The notes under the pieces were generated by a model. The model worked only from the letters and a program-made list of their open reading frames with translations. It was not told the DNA's origin and did not search any database. A DNA stretch of 64,000 nucleotides, taken from positions 62,001 through 126,000 of the forward strand of contig NZ_SLXW01000005.1 in assembly GCF_004341085.1 (NCBI RefSeq), read 5' to 3'. Made by a program: the position numbers and the translations under genes. Position 1 is the first letter of the stretch. Each line of letters begins with the position of its first letter. Source of the stretch: Sphingomonas sp. PP-CE-1G-424 (lineage in GTDB: Bacteria; Pseudomonadota; Alphaproteobacteria; Sphingomonadales; Sphingomonadaceae). Below are positions 1 through 8,957 of the stretch, in pieces.

Positions 1-1432
1 AAGCAGTCTCGTCCGACGCTGGCTTGGCCTTCTTGGCTGCGGCCTTCTTCTTCGGCTTGTGGTTGTCGTGATCATGCGTGTGCGTGCCGCTGGCGAAACC
101 GTCCTCGCTCTCGATCGCGGCCTCGAGCTCCTCGCGCGTGGCTTCGCGGTCGGTGATCTCGGCCTTCTCGAACAGGAAGTCGACGACCTTGTCCTCGTAC
201 AGCGGCGCGCGCAGCTGGGCAGCGGCCATCGGCTCCTGCTGGACGTACTGCATGAACTGCTGGCGCTGCTCGGCCGGATACTGCTGCGCGGCCTGGGCGA
301 GCAGACGCTGCATTTCCTGGTTCGAAACCTCGACGCCGTTCGCCTGGCCGATCTCGGACAGGAGCAGGCCAAGGCGCACGCGCCGCTCGGCGATCTTGCG
401 GTAATCGTCGCGCTCGCCTTCCATCTCGGCCATCGCGGCCTCCGGATCGGCCTCGTGCGTGGCTTCGTGCTGGAGCTGCGACCAGATCTGGTTGAACTCG
501 GCTTCGACCATCGACGGCGGCACTTCGAAGTCGTGACCCTCGGCGAGCTGGTCGAGCAGCTTGCGCTTCATGTGCGTGCGCGTGAGACCGTTATGCTCCT
601 GCTCTATCTGACCCTTCAACAGCCCCGTGAGCTGCTCGAGGCTCTCGAGACCGAGCGACTTCGCCAGATCCTCGTCAATCTTGCTCTCGCCCGCGGTCTT
701 CACAGACTTGACGGTGATGTCGAACGTCGCCGGCTGGCCCGCGAGCGACTTCTCCTGATACTCCTCGGGGAAGGTCACGTTCAGGACCTTGTCGTCGCCG
801 GTCTTCACGCCGACGAGCTGATCCTCGAAGCCGGGGATGAGACGACCCGAACCGAGCTCGACGCCCATGTCGGTGCCGGTGCCGCCGTCGAACGCGACGC
901 CGTCGGCGGTCTTGCCGACGAAATCGACGGTGACGAGATCGCCCATCGCCGCGGCGTAATCGTCGGCTGCGTCGTCCCACTTCTTCTGCTGGTCGGCGAA
1001 CTTCTGGAGCTGCTCGGTGACCGCGTCGTCGGCGACGGGCACGGTCAGGCGCTCGAGCTTGATGCCGTCGATCGCAGGTGCGGGAACCTGCGGGAGGACC
1101 TCCATCTCGACCTTGACCACGGCGTCCTTGCCGAGGTCATAGCCGTCTTCGAGCTCGACCGAAGGCTGCATCGCAGGGCGAAGCTGCTTCTCGGCGACGA
1201 GCGTCTGGACGCTCTCCTGGATCGCCGCGTTCAGCGCGTCCTGCGTCAGCGCCGGGCCGTGCATCTTGCGGATGAGGTTCGCCGGCACCTTGCCCGGACG
1301 GAAGCCCGGCATCTTCATCTGCGGCGCGAGGCGCTTCAGCTCGACATCGACCTTGGCATCGATATCCTTCGCGGTGATGGTGAGCGTAAAGGCGCGCTTG
1401 AGGCCCTCGTTCAACGTCTCGACAGTCTGCAT
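1..1432 (-). CDS. tig: Trigger factor, 3' part missing
   Basis: Ribosome-associated peptidyl-prolyl isomerase and chaperone that meets nascent chains at the exit tunnel. The minus-strand reading frame starts with ATG at 1432 (MQTVETLNEG) and runs off the left edge. The N-terminal ribosome-binding domain carries the family signature GFRPGKVP near residue 44. It is followed by an FKBP-type PPIase domain (VDFVGKTADGVAFDGG) and a long helical C-terminal chaperone domain. The visible C-terminus is becoming lysine- and alanine-rich (PKKKAAAKKAKP), typical of sphingomonad trigger factors, so only a few residues are probably missing. tRNA-Leu lies just upstream on the same strand. Identification is firm; the true end is outside the window. 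Confidence 0.96.
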   Translation of the reverse strand, partial: MQTVETLNEGLKRAFTLTITAKDIDAKVDVELKRLAPQMKMPGFRPGKVPANLIRKMHGPALTQDALNAAIQESVQTLVAEKQLRPAMQPSVELEDGYDLGKDAVVKVEMEVLPQVPAPAIDGIKLERLTVPVADDAVTEQLQKFADQQKKWDDAADDYAAAMGDLVTVDFVGKTADGVAFDGGTGTDMGVELGSGRLIPGFEDQLVGVKTGDDKVLNVTFPEEYQEKSLAGQPATFDITVKSVKTAGESKIDEDLAKSLGLESLEQLTGLLKGQIEQEHNGLTRTHMKRKLLDQLAEGHDFEVPPSMVEAEFNQIWSQLQHEATHEADPEAAMAEMEGERDDYRKIAERRVRLGLLLSEIGQANGVEVSNQEMQRLLAQAAQQYPAEQRQQFMQYVQQEPMAAAQLRAPLYEDKVVDFLFEKAEITDREATREELEAAIESEDGFASGTHTHDHDNHKPKKKAAAKKAKPASDETA

Positions 1433-1500
1433 GTCCGGCCTTTGTCTAAAAGAGCATTCAGGATAATTCTTCGGGCGGTCGCCTCGCCTGCGCGGCGGGC

Positions 1501-1585
1501 TGGTGCGGGCGAAGGGACTCGAACCCCCACATCTTGCGATACTTGGACCTAAACCAAGCGCGTCTACCAGTTCCGCCACGCCCGC
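1501..1585 (-). tRNA. tRNA-Leu (anticodon TAG)
   Basis: An 85-nt gene on the minus strand. Acceptor arms GCGGGCG and CGCCCGC pair fully, the discriminator is A and the CCA end is encoded. The anticodon stem TTGG/CCAA encloses the loop TTTAGGT, giving anticodon TAG (reads CUA, Leu). The T arm contains GGTTCGAGTCC. A long variable arm, as expected for a class II tRNA-Leu, explains the length. Confidence 0.96.
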
Positions 1586-1694
1586 ACAGGACATCGCCGT
1601 AGCGGGCGCGTCTATACCAACGTTGCATGCCGGGGCAAGCAGATAGGCAACTCCCGATGATTACAGGCGTTGAACACCCAGAAGGAGAGACATC

Positions 1695-1850
1695 ATGGCT
1701 ACTCAACCCCCGGCAGAATTTCCGACGCCGTCATCGCCCGTCGAGCCGACCGCGCCGCCGCCCGAGTTCAATCCGCCAGCACCCGACATCGACGTGCCAG
1801 CACCGGGCACACCGTCGAACGATCCCGCACCCGTCCAGCCGGAGTTTTGA
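1695..1850 (+). CDS. Small proline-rich protein, 51 aa, unknown function
   Basis: Short frame starting ATG at 1695, seven bases after a good ribosome binding site (GAAGGAGAG). About a third of the residues are proline, arranged as repeated PPE, PAP and PTP blocks with several Asp/Glu. There is no Cys, no signal peptide and no membrane segment, so it should be a disordered cytoplasmic peptide. Two bases separate its stop from the next ATG, so the two small genes very probably form one transcript. I do not recognise a named family. The clear binding site, the tight coupling and the compositional bias argue that it is translated. Confidence 0.6.
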   Translation: MATQPPAEFPTPSSPVEPTAPPPEFNPPAPDIDVPAPGTPSNDPAPVQPEF

Positions 1851-1852
1851 GC

Positions 1853-2071
1853 ATGAGTAATCCGCATTCCGGCACGAACCCCGAAACGCTCCCCGAGGAT
1901 CGTGACGACGACACCCGCAGCGACATCGAACAGGCGGTGGAGTCGCGCTCCGACGCGGTCGAGCGCGGCGAAGGCGGCGACGAACCCGAGACGTTCACCG
2001 ACAGCGGCCTGCATGATGGCGTCGGTGGGACCGGTGGCGTCGTGAAGAACCAGGACGACGACGCGCAGTAA
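1853..2071 (+). CDS. Small acidic hydrophilic protein, 72 aa, unknown function
   Basis: Begins ATG at 1853, two bases after the stop of the proline-rich gene, consistent with translational coupling. The product is very acidic and polar (EDRDDDTRSD near residue 16, QDDDAQ at the end) with a glycine-rich stretch (DGVGGTGGVV) before the C-terminus. It has no cysteines and no hydrophobic segment, so it looks intrinsically disordered and soluble. The composition resembles small stress-associated or nucleic-acid-mimic proteins, but that is only an impression. No family is recognised. Confidence 0.6.
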   Translation: MSNPHSGTNPETLPEDRDDDTRSDIEQAVESRSDAVERGEGGDEPETFTDSGLHDGVGGTGGVVKNQDDDAQ

Positions 2072-2074
2072 GCG

Positions 2075-2707
2075 TTAAGAGGTCGGCAGATGGTGGTAGG
2101 TGCGATACGCATCGACCGCCATCAACAGGCCTGAGATTTCCGCCATCGAGAACAGGAACGAGCGTTCACCGCCGTTTTGCGCCGATATCTTGAATGGCCA
2201 TGACGGTGTTCCCTCACCCACATACAGTTTGGCATTAGCATTCAATAGTGGCGCGGCGATCGCAAACCCGACGGTCTCGGACCTCAAGCAGGCAAAGCCC
2301 CTCGAACATGATGCCCTGACGCGCGCAATCCGTTGCGCCGCGACCGCGCGCGGTCCCGCGGGCGTTGCATAATTGGCCGTATTCCAATTCGCCCAGCCAT
2401 AGTCGCGATACCGTATCCTGACATACGCCTGATACGCGGTACGGCCCGTCGTCTTGTCGATAAAAGCTCGAAGAAAGACGTCATCGAGCGCGGGCCCCAG
2501 CAGCGGCTTTCGTTCGACGAATCCGTTCGCCGTGGTGATCGTCGCAACAGTGTCTAAAGCGTCGTCCTGAAGCGTTGTTCGGGCCTGGAACTGCGCCGGC
2601 GTCATCGCCGCGAGCCGCCGCTCGCCGCTGGACTGGCTTGATGCAGCCGACGGCTGACCGATGACGAGCGTCAGGATCGCGACCGTCATTGTCCATCTGG
2701 TCGCCAT
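2075..2707 (-). CDS. Exported protein of unknown function, 210 aa
   Basis: Start chosen at ATG 2707 (MATRWTMTVA), because GGGAGGCGG lies at the correct distance upstream and the protein then opens with a clean signal peptide (hydrophobic core TMTVAILTLVIG, likely cleavage after PSAASSQ). A longer frame to 2830 would bury this signal. The mature part has a few aromatic motifs (IRYRDYGWANWN) and one Cys pair (CSRGFACL) that could form a disulphide in the periplasm. I do not recognise the family. It is divergent from the aspartyl protease gene, and only about 20 bp or less may separate the two coding starts, depending on the protease start. Confidence 0.7.
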   Translation of the reverse strand: MATRWTMTVAILTLVIGQPSAASSQSSGERRLAAMTPAQFQARTTLQDDALDTVATITTANGFVERKPLLGPALDDVFLRAFIDKTTGRTAYQAYVRIRYRDYGWANWNTANYATPAGPRAVAAQRIARVRASCSRGFACLRSETVGFAIAAPLLNANAKLYVGEGTPSWPFKISAQNGGERSFLFSMAEISGLLMAVDAYRTYHHLPTS

Positions 2708-2726
2708 CTGCCGCCTCCCCGTCTCA

Positions 2727-3518
2727 GTGAAGCGCGTTCGACTTACACGCGCAATCCGTGGGAACGGCAATCCGGCCGGTTTCGGATCGGTCCTTTTTCG
2801 CGCGTCGTCCGCCCGCGCGTCGGTCAGCACCGATACAGGTTGCCGCGACTACGCTAAGATACTGCATTCACCTCTGTTTCAGGACCCGTCGATCTTCACG
2901 CTGCCCAACTCCAGCCAACTGCACACGCTGTATGTCGCGCTCGGCATCGCCGTCGTCGTGCTCGTCGTCGCGCAGCGCATTCCGATCGTGCGGACGCTGG
3001 TGAATATCGGCATGACGCTCGTGCTGGTCGGCTTGCTGTTCGTCGCGGTCGACCAACGGCGCCAGTTCGACCCGTATGTCGGCAAGATCGCGCGGTTCCT
3101 GAAGATCGAGGACCAGCAGGTGGTCGGCGGCGAGGTCCGTATCCGGATGTCGCCGGATGGCCATTTCTGGGCGCGGGCGACGATCGACGGGGTCAGTCGT
3201 CGACTGCTGATCGATAGCGGGGCGACGATTACCGCGATTTCAGAGCAGACGGCAGACGCTGCGGGAATCGACGCGAGCGTTGGGGTTGTGCCGATCGTGT
3301 TGCAGACCGCCAATGGGTCTATCGCGGCGAAGACAGGCAAGATCGCCAATTTGCGGCTAGGCGCGATCGTCGCGCGGGACTTGCAGGTGGTGGTGTCGCC
3401 GGCGTTTGGCGAGACGAACGTGCTGGGGATGAACTTCCTTTCGCGGCTTGCCTCGTGGCGGGTGGAGGATAACACGCTGATCCTAGTGCCGCATCATCCG
3501 CAGAAGGTGGATGGGTAA
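2727..3518 (+). CDS. Retropepsin-like membrane-anchored aspartyl protease (TIGR02281 type)
   Basis: Clan AA aspartic protease of the single-domain retroviral type, expected to act as a dimer facing the periplasm. One or two hydrophobic segments near the N-terminus (LYVALGIAVVVLVVAQ, then NIGMTLVLVGLLFVAV) anchor it. The catalytic motif is LLIDSGATITAIS, and LGMNFLSRL matches the family's C-terminal GMxFL(S/N)xL motif. The start is unclear. Frame-open GTG is at 2727, but the residues up to about 2870 look unlike the family. Homologues usually begin near the segment FQDPSIFTL, where the only candidate is a CTG at 2874. Function is secure, N-terminus is not. Confidence 0.82.
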   Translation: MKRVRLTRAIRGNGNPAGFGSVLFRASSARASVSTDTGCRDYAKILHSPLFQDPSIFTLPNSSQLHTLYVALGIAVVVLVVAQRIPIVRTLVNIGMTLVLVGLLFVAVDQRRQFDPYVGKIARFLKIEDQQVVGGEVRIRMSPDGHFWARATIDGVSRRLLIDSGATITAISEQTADAAGIDASVGVVPIVLQTANGSIAAKTGKIANLRLGAIVARDLQVVVSPAFGETNVLGMNFLSRLASWRVEDNTLILVPHHPQKVDG

Positions 3519-3565
3519 GGCTTCTCCGCTCTCGGTTTCTCCCCAACCCCACCCAACTACCGCTA

Positions 3566-3663
3566 CCCCGGCGAAGGCCGGGGCCCAGTTGGAAAGATCG
3601 CAGTAACGAAGCGCCGCGCTCAGTCAGCAACGTCCCCCAACTGGGCCCCGGCCTTCGCCGGGG
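3566..3663. repeat. Palindromic repeat, family A (copy 1)
   Basis: About 98 bp with inverted arms (CCCCGGCGAAGGCCGGGG then CCCAGTTGG, mirrored at the right end) around a partly conserved centre that contains CTCAGTC. The same unit recurs at 12782-12880 and 22934-23031. It looks like a paired REP (BIME-type) element. It shares the 320-bp gene-free stretch 3519-3838 with a family B copy; I see nothing else there. Confidence 0.85.
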
Positions 3664-3700
3664 TGGTGCCTGTTGAGGGCGGGCGAACTATACTTTTCCT

Positions 3701-3779
3701 GTTCCCTCGCGAACGCGGGGGCCCAGGAATCAAGCAGCGTTGCGTTCCGTTACCCTGGACTCCCGCCTTCGCGGGAGAA
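3701..3779. repeat. Palindromic repeat, family B (copy 1)
   Basis: Arms GTTCCCTCGCGAACGCGGG and CTCCCGCCTTCGCGGGAGAAC flank an AT-richer centre. A close copy is at 23066-23143 and a diverged copy at 21674-21768. In two places a family B unit directly follows a family A unit. Non-coding, REP-like. Confidence 0.75.
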
Positions 3780-3838
3780 CGGAAAGGGCGGGAGACCAGC
3801 AGGTGCGGGAGAGCGAGCGAGCGAGGAAGTTGGTAGCT

Positions 3839-5320
3839 TTACGAAGCCACCGACTCCCCAAGCATCCCCTTCAGAACCTCGTTCACGACAGCAGGGTTAG
3901 CCTTCCCCCCCATCGCCTTCATCGTCTGGCCCACAAAGAACCCGAACAGCTTGTCCTTACCGCCCCGGTAATCCGCAACCTTGTCAGCGTTCGCCGCCAT
4001 CACGTCAGCGATCACAGCCTCGATAGCCCCGGTATCGCTGGTCTGCTTCAACCCACGATCCTCGACGACCTTCGCCGCGCCGTCGCCAGTCTCGAGCATC
4101 ACCTCGAACACCTGCTTGGCGAGACTACCCGACAGCGTGCCATCCGCGATCAGCCCCAGCAGTTCCGCCGCCTGCGCCGGCGACACCGGCGAGTTCTCGA
4201 TGTCCTTGCCCGTGCGGTTCAGCGCGCCGAACAACTCCGAGGTCGTCCAGTTCGCCGCCGCCGCCGGCTTCACGCCCGCGTCGAGCAACGCATCGAACCA
4301 GCGTGCAGCCTCGACCTCGGCGGTCAGTACCGTCGCCTGATACGGTGCAATCCCGAGCGCCTCGTACCGCGCGCGCTTCGCGTCCGGCAGCTCGGGCAGC
4401 GAAGCCCGGCACTCGGCCAGGAACGCGTCGTCGAGCACCAGCGGCAACAGGTCGGGATCCGGGAAGTAGCGGTAATCATGCGCATCTTCCTTCGACCGCA
4501 TCGAGCGCGTCTCGTTGCGATCGGGATCGTAGAGCCGCGTTTCCTGCTGAATCTTGCCGCCGGCTTCGAGCACCTCGACCTGACGCCTCGCCTCCTGCTC
4601 GACCACCGCCATCACGAAGCGCACCGAATTGACGTTCTTCGTCTCGGTCCGCGTGCCCAGCTCGTCGCCGGGCTTGCGCACGCTGACGTTGACGTCGGCG
4701 CGCATCGAGCCCTCTTCCATGTTGCCGTCGCACGACCCGACATAGCGCAGGATCGATCGCAACTTCCGCAAGTAAGCCCCTGTTTCCGCAGGCGATGCCA
4801 GATCCGGCTTCGACACGATCTCCATCAGCGCGACGCCCGACCGGTTGAGATCGACGTACGACTGGGTCGGATGCTGGTCGTGCATCAGCTTGCCGGCATC
4901 CTGCTCGACATGGATGCGCTCGACGCCGATCCGCTTGCCCGCGGCATCGGGGTTCTTCTCGTCGAGGCTGATGTCGATCGCGCCTTCACCGACGATCGGA
5001 TGATAGAGCTGGCTGATCTGATAGCCCTGCGGCAGATCGGCGTAGAAGTAATTCTTACGATCGAACCGCGACCATTTGTTGATCTGCGCCTCGATCGCCA
5101 TGCCGGTGCGGACCGCCTGGCGGATGCACTCGCGGTTCGGCACCGGCAGCATGCCCGGCATCGCCGCGTCGACCAGCGACACCTGCGTGTTGGGCTCCGC
5201 GCCGAACGCGGTTGCCGCACCCGAGAAGAGCTTGGCGTTCGACGTCACCTGCGCGTGCACTTCGAGGCCGACCACGACCTCCCACTCGCCAGTTTCGCCC
5301 TGGATACGATAGTCGCTCAT
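3839..5320 (-). CDS. gatB: Asp-tRNA(Asn)/Glu-tRNA(Gln) amidotransferase subunit B
   Basis: tRNA-binding and kinase subunit of GatCAB, which phosphorylates and then amidates misacylated Glu-tRNA(Gln) or Asp-tRNA(Asn) in the cytoplasm. The 493-residue length is normal. Family motifs are visible: VVGLEVHAQ near residue 18, [18 protein letters not shown] near 85, the [16 protein letters not shown] segment, and the C-terminal GatB/YqeY helical domain ending in [13 protein letters not shown]. The start ATG at 5320 is one base past the gatA stop, giving the order gatC-gatA-gatB with almost no spacing, so the three are one operon. Presence of the complex implies the indirect route to Gln-tRNA and/or Asn-tRNA. 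Confidence 0.97.
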   Translation of the reverse strand: MSDYRIQGETGEWEVVVGLEVHAQVTSNAKLFSGAATAFGAEPNTQVSLVDAAMPGMLPVPNRECIRQAVRTGMAIEAQINKWSRFDRKNYFYADLPQGYQISQLYHPIVGEGAIDISLDEKNPDAAGKRIGVERIHVEQDAGKLMHDQHPTQSYVDLNRSGVALMEIVSKPDLASPAETGAYLRKLRSILRYVGSCDGNMEEGSMRADVNVSVRKPGDELGTRTETKNVNSVRFVMAVVEQEARRQVEVLEAGGKIQQETRLYDPDRNETRSMRSKEDAHDYRYFPDPDLLPLVLDDAFLAECRASLPELPDAKRARYEALGIAPYQATVLTAEVEAARWFDALLDAGVKPAAAANWTTSELFGALNRTGKDIENSPVSPAQAAELLGLIADGTLSGSLAKQVFEVMLETGDGAAKVVEDRGLKQTSDTGAIEAVIADVMAANADKVADYRGGKDKLFGFFVGQTMKAMGGKANPAVVNEVLKGMLGESVAS

Positions 5321-5321
5321 G

Positions 5322-6806
5322 TTACCACCAAGCCTCTGGTCGCGCGGTAAATCCTGCTCGCTGTTCGATTGCGAGCCCTGCGTTCAGCACGCCTTGCTCG
5401 TCGAGCGGCTTGCCGATGATCTGCAGCCCGAGCGGCAGACCCTGCTTGTCGAGACCGCCCGGCACCGACATCGCCGGCAGGCCAGCGAGCGACGACGGCA
5501 CGGTGAAGACATCGTTCAGGTACATCGCGATCGGATCGGCCGACTTCTCGCCGAGCGCGAACGCCGCCGACGGTGCGGTCGGCGTCAGCAGCACGTCGCA
5601 CGTCTCCCAAGCCCGCTCGAAATCGCGCGCGATCAGCGTCCGGACCTTCTGCGCCTGCGTGTAATACGCGTCGTAGAAGCCGGCCGACAGCACGTAGGTG
5701 CCGATCATGATGCGGCGCTTCACCTCGGGGCCGAAGCCATCCGCACGCGTCGCGGCGTACATGTCCTGCAAGCCGGCACCGGTCGGCAGGTCGCGGATCC
5801 CGTAGCGGACGCCGTCATAGCGCGCGAGGTTCGACGAGGCCTCAGCGGGCGCGATGATGTAATAGGCCGGCAGCGCGTATTTGGTGTGTGGGAGCGAGAC
5901 CTCGACGATCGTCGCACCAGCGTCCTTGAGCCAGGCGATGCCCTGCTGCCAGAGCGCCTCGATCTCCTCGGGCATCCCGTCGACGCGATATTCCTTGGGA
6001 ATACCGACGCGCAGGCCATTGAGATTGCCCGACAAACCCGCTTCCCACTTCGGCACGTCGAGCTGCAAAGAGGTGCCGTCCTTGGCATCGAACCCGGCCA
6101 TCGCCTCGAGCAGGATCGCGCAGTCCTTGACGTCGCGTGCCATCGGCCCCGCCTGGTCGAGCGACGAGGCGAACGCAATCGTCCCCCAGCGCGAGCAGCG
6201 GCCATAGGTCGGCTTGATGCCGCTGATGCCGGTGAAGGCGGCGGGCTGGCGGATCGAGCCGCCGGTGTCGGTGCCGGTCGCGCCGGGGCAGAGCCGTGCG
6301 GCGACCGCCGACGACGAGCCACCCGACGAGCCGCCTGGTGCCAGCGACGCATTGCCGCCATCGTTGCGCTTCCACGGCGAGATCACGTTGCCGAATGCGG
6401 ACGTCTCGTTCGACGAGCCCATCGCGAACTGGTCCATGTTCAGCTTGCCGAGCATCCCCGCGCCCGCGTCCCACAAATTCTGCGAGACGGTCGACTCATA
6501 GGTCGGCGTGAAGCCTTCGAGGATGTGGCTCGCCGCGGTCGTCGTGACGCCCTTGGTGCAGAACAGGTCCTTCATGCCGATCGGCACGCCGGCCAGCGGC
6601 TTGAGCGTCTCGCCGGCTTCGCGCGCGGTATCGGCAGCAGTGGCGGCGGCGATCGCGTGGTCTGGCGTCTCGACAAGAAACGCGTTCAACGCCTTGGCCT
6701 GGCTCACCTTTACGATGAACGCATCGGCGACTTCGCGCGCCTTGAAGCTGCCATCGCGGACGCCGTCGCGGATCCCTGCGATACCGAGATCTGTAAGGTC
6801 GGTCAT
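5322..6806 (-). CDS. gatA: Asp-tRNA(Asn)/Glu-tRNA(Gln) amidotransferase subunit A
   Basis: Glutaminase subunit of GatCAB, supplying ammonia to GatB. The 494-residue product starts at ATG 6806, which overlaps the gatC stop by one base (TAATG). The open frame extends further upstream but only through intergenic DNA. The amidase-signature catalytic triad is intact: Lys in [10 protein letters not shown] near residue 79, the cis-Ser in [14 protein letters not shown], and the nucleophilic Ser nearby in the glycine/serine-rich GGSSGGSSS loop region. Translational coupling with gatC and gatB fits equimolar assembly. Confidence 0.97.
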   Translation of the reverse strand: MTDLTDLGIAGIRDGVRDGSFKAREVADAFIVKVSQAKALNAFLVETPDHAIAAATAADTAREAGETLKPLAGVPIGMKDLFCTKGVTTTAASHILEGFTPTYESTVSQNLWDAGAGMLGKLNMDQFAMGSSNETSAFGNVISPWKRNDGGNASLAPGGSSGGSSSAVAARLCPGATGTDTGGSIRQPAAFTGISGIKPTYGRCSRWGTIAFASSLDQAGPMARDVKDCAILLEAMAGFDAKDGTSLQLDVPKWEAGLSGNLNGLRVGIPKEYRVDGMPEEIEALWQQGIAWLKDAGATIVEVSLPHTKYALPAYYIIAPAEASSNLARYDGVRYGIRDLPTGAGLQDMYAATRADGFGPEVKRRIMIGTYVLSAGFYDAYYTQAQKVRTLIARDFERAWETCDVLLTPTAPSAAFALGEKSADPIAMYLNDVFTVPSSLAGLPAMSVPGGLDKQGLPLGLQIIGKPLDEQGVLNAGLAIEQRAGFTARPEAWW

Positions 6807-7108
6807 TATTCGATCACCTTCGGCACGGCGAAGAACCCGTGTTCGGCCACGGGCGCGTTGGCGAGAACCTGCTCGCGGATGCCGCCGCCGGTCAGCGGGT
6901 CGGCGTTGACGACGTCGTCGCGCAGCCGCAGCGTGTTGGGGATGACGGCGGTCATCGGCTCGATACCGGTCGTGTCGACCTCTTCGAGCATCTCGATCCA
7001 GTGGAGGATGTTTCCGAGTTCCGGCGCCATGCGGGCGGCGTCCTCGTCGGTGATCGCGATGCGCGCAAGGCTCGCGATCCGCTTCACGGTTGCAGTATCT
7101 ACGGACAT
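6806..7108 (-). CDS. gatC: Asp-tRNA(Asn)/Glu-tRNA(Gln) amidotransferase subunit C
   Basis: Small 100-residue subunit that wraps around GatA and GatB and stabilises the complex. It starts [17 protein letters not shown], the typical helical N-terminus, contains the family motif [14 protein letters not shown] near residue 52, and ends in [14 protein letters not shown], which fits the conserved FxVPKVI terminus of GatC proteins. It is the first gene of the gatCAB operon. The 253-bp region upstream is mostly a palindromic repeat. Confidence 0.96.
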   Translation of the reverse strand: MSVDTATVKRIASLARIAITDEDAARMAPELGNILHWIEMLEEVDTTGIEPMTAVIPNTLRLRDDVVNADPLTGGGIREQVLANAPVAEHGFFAVPKVIE

Positions 7109-7166
7109 GGGCTGCGGCTAGCACCCGGCGCGGCGGGGGCGCAATATGTTTCCCGCCCATCGTCGA

Positions 7167-7289
7167 ATCCTCCCCCGCCAGGGGGAGGTGGCTGGCACTT
7201 GCCAGACGGAGGGGGAGGCAAGGTGTAACGGATGCTCCGTGTCCTCCCCCTCCGTCGCTTCGCGCCACCTCCCCCTGGCGGGGGAGGAT
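7167..7289. repeat. Palindromic repeat, family C (copy 1)
   Basis: About 123 bp with long inverted arms (ATCCTCCCCCGCCAGGGGG followed by AGGTGGC, mirrored at the right end) and an inner inverted pair GACGGAGGGGGAG/CTCCCCCTCCGTC. Further copies are at 17358-17481 and 30992-31114. It fills most of the gap between gatC and the DUF3089 gene. Confidence 0.85.
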
Positions 7290-7361
7290 CGTTAGGGAGC
7301 CCGTTGCAACCTTCCCCAGCTTCCGGCACGGGAGCGGGACCGCCTGCACGGAAGGTCCCGC

Positions 7362-8468
7362 TTGGCCCGCAAGTTTCTTTATTTCGTCGCCGCGATGATC
7401 GTCCTCGCGATCGCCGCGCTGCTCGCCTACCGCCTGTTCGGCACGCAGTTGATGCGCGCGGTGATGGTCCCCAGCGAGACGTTCCAGGCGCAACGCGAAG
7501 CCCCGCGCAACATCTACGCGCGAAAGATCATGTGGCTCGCGCGTCCCGATGCGCCCGGCAATCCCGCGCTCTGGACGCCGCCTGGCTACACGTCCGGCAA
7601 GCCCGGCACGGGCGCGGCGATCTTCTTCATCCACCCGACCTCGTACATCAACCGCGACCATTGGAACGCGCCGATCGACGACCCCGAGACCAATGCACGG
7701 GCAGAACTGTTCTTGCGCGGTCAGGCGAGCGCGTTCAACGAAGCCGGCGACCTCTGGGCGCCGCGGTATCGCCAGGCGACGTTTGGTGCATTCCTGACCA
7801 GCGTCGCGGACAGCGAACGCGCGCTCGCACTCGCCTATGGCGACGTCTCAGCCGCCTTCGACCGGTTCCTCAAGGAGGCCGGCCCGAAGCGCCCGATCAT
7901 CCTCGCCGGGCATAGCCAGGGCGCATTGCACCTCACCCGCCTGCTCCGCGACCGGATCGCCACCGACCCCAAGCTGAAGGCACGGATCGTCGCAGCCTAT
8001 GTCGTCGGCTGGCCCGTCTCGCGCGCGACCGACCTGCCGCGCATGGGCCTCCCCGAATGCCGCGCCGCCGACCAGACCGGCTGCATCCTGTCGTGGGAAA
8101 GCTTTGCCGAACCCGCCGATCCCTCGCTGATCGTCGACGCGTACGACCAGACCACAGGCTTCAACGGCCAGCCGCGCAGAGGCACGCCGATGGTGTGCAC
8201 CAACCCGCTGACCGGGATGCCGTACACCGCCGCGCCCGCCACCGCCAACCTCGGCACGCTCGTCCCGTCCGCGGACCTGAAGACCGCGACGATCACTGCC
8301 GGCAGCGTCCCCGCACGCTGTGCCGACCGCGGATTCCTGCTGATCGGCGAGGGCCCGAACCTCGGGCCGTACGTGCTCCCCGGCAACAACTACCACGTCT
8401 ACGACTACAGCCTGTTCTGGGCGAACATCCGCGCCGACGCCAACCGCCGCCTGAAGGCCTTCCAATGA
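7362..8468 (+). CDS. DUF3089 family alpha/beta-hydrolase, membrane-anchored
   Basis: The 368-residue product starts with a TTG at 7362 after the binding site GGAAGG. An N-terminal hydrophobic helix ([17 protein letters not shown]) should anchor it, with the catalytic domain in the periplasm. The nucleophile elbow is [11 protein letters not shown] near residue 186, and the region [10 protein letters not shown] near 88 is a hallmark of DUF3089. A late His ([12 protein letters not shown]) is a candidate for the triad. The substrate is unknown. The stop overlaps the ruvX start by four bases (ATGA), so the genes are cotranscribed. Confidence 0.88.
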   Translation: MARKFLYFVAAMIVLAIAALLAYRLFGTQLMRAVMVPSETFQAQREAPRNIYARKIMWLARPDAPGNPALWTPPGYTSGKPGTGAAIFFIHPTSYINRDHWNAPIDDPETNARAELFLRGQASAFNEAGDLWAPRYRQATFGAFLTSVADSERALALAYGDVSAAFDRFLKEAGPKRPIILAGHSQGALHLTRLLRDRIATDPKLKARIVAAYVVGWPVSRATDLPRMGLPECRAADQTGCILSWESFAEPADPSLIVDAYDQTTGFNGQPRRGTPMVCTNPLTGMPYTAAPATANLGTLVPSADLKTATITAGSVPARCADRGFLLIGEGPNLGPYVLPGNNYHVYDYSLFWANIRADANRRLKAFQ

Positions 8469-8932
8469 TCACGCTCTCCGCCGCGCAGTTCCGCGATGCG
8501 CTCCCGAACGGCGGCCGGCTGATCGGCCTCGACGTCGGCACCAAGACGATCGGCACCGCGCTCTGCGACGCTGGCTGGTCGTTCGCGAGCCCTGCCCTGC
8601 TGATCCGCCGCACGAAATTCCAGAAGGACAAGGCCGCACTTGCCGAGATCATCAAGGCGCAGGCGGTCGTCGGCCTCGTCATCGGCCTGCCGATCAACCT
8701 CGACGGCAGCGAGAGCCCGCGCTCGCAATCGACGCGCGCGTTCGCGCAGAACCTCAAGGACATGGGCCTGCCGATCCTCCTCCAGGACGAACGCTGGTCG
8801 ACCGTCGCGGTCACCCGCACGCTGATCGAACAGGACGCCAGCCGCGCCAAGCGCGCCGAACTGGTCGACAAGATGGCGGCGGCGTACATCCTCCAAGGCG
8901 CGATCGACGCGCTGGTGACCGCGCAGATTTAG
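8465..8932 (+). CDS. ruvX: Putative pre-16S rRNA nuclease / Holliday junction resolvase, YqgF family
   Basis: RNase H-like fold nuclease of 155 residues implicated in 16S rRNA 5' maturation and, in older annotation, in Holliday junction processing. Motifs are [13 protein letters not shown] near residue 20 (first catalytic Asp), [20 protein letters not shown] in the middle, DERWSTVAV (second acidic residue) and [13 protein letters not shown] near the C-terminus (third). Its ATG lies inside the stop of the upstream hydrolase gene, indicating translational coupling. Confidence 0.95.
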   Translation: MITLSAAQFRDALPNGGRLIGLDVGTKTIGTALCDAGWSFASPALLIRRTKFQKDKAALAEIIKAQAVVGLVIGLPINLDGSESPRSQSTRAFAQNLKDMGLPILLQDERWSTVAVTRTLIEQDASRAKRAELVDKMAAAYILQGAIDALVTAQI

Positions 8933-8957
8933 CACGCCGTTAACCGTCCCTTGCCGG

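Noticed and set aside
59..1552. Long plus-strand frame opposite trigger factor
   Set aside because: Composition (Leu, Arg, His rich) is typical of an antisense shadow, it crosses tRNA-Leu, and the minus strand encodes a recognised protein.
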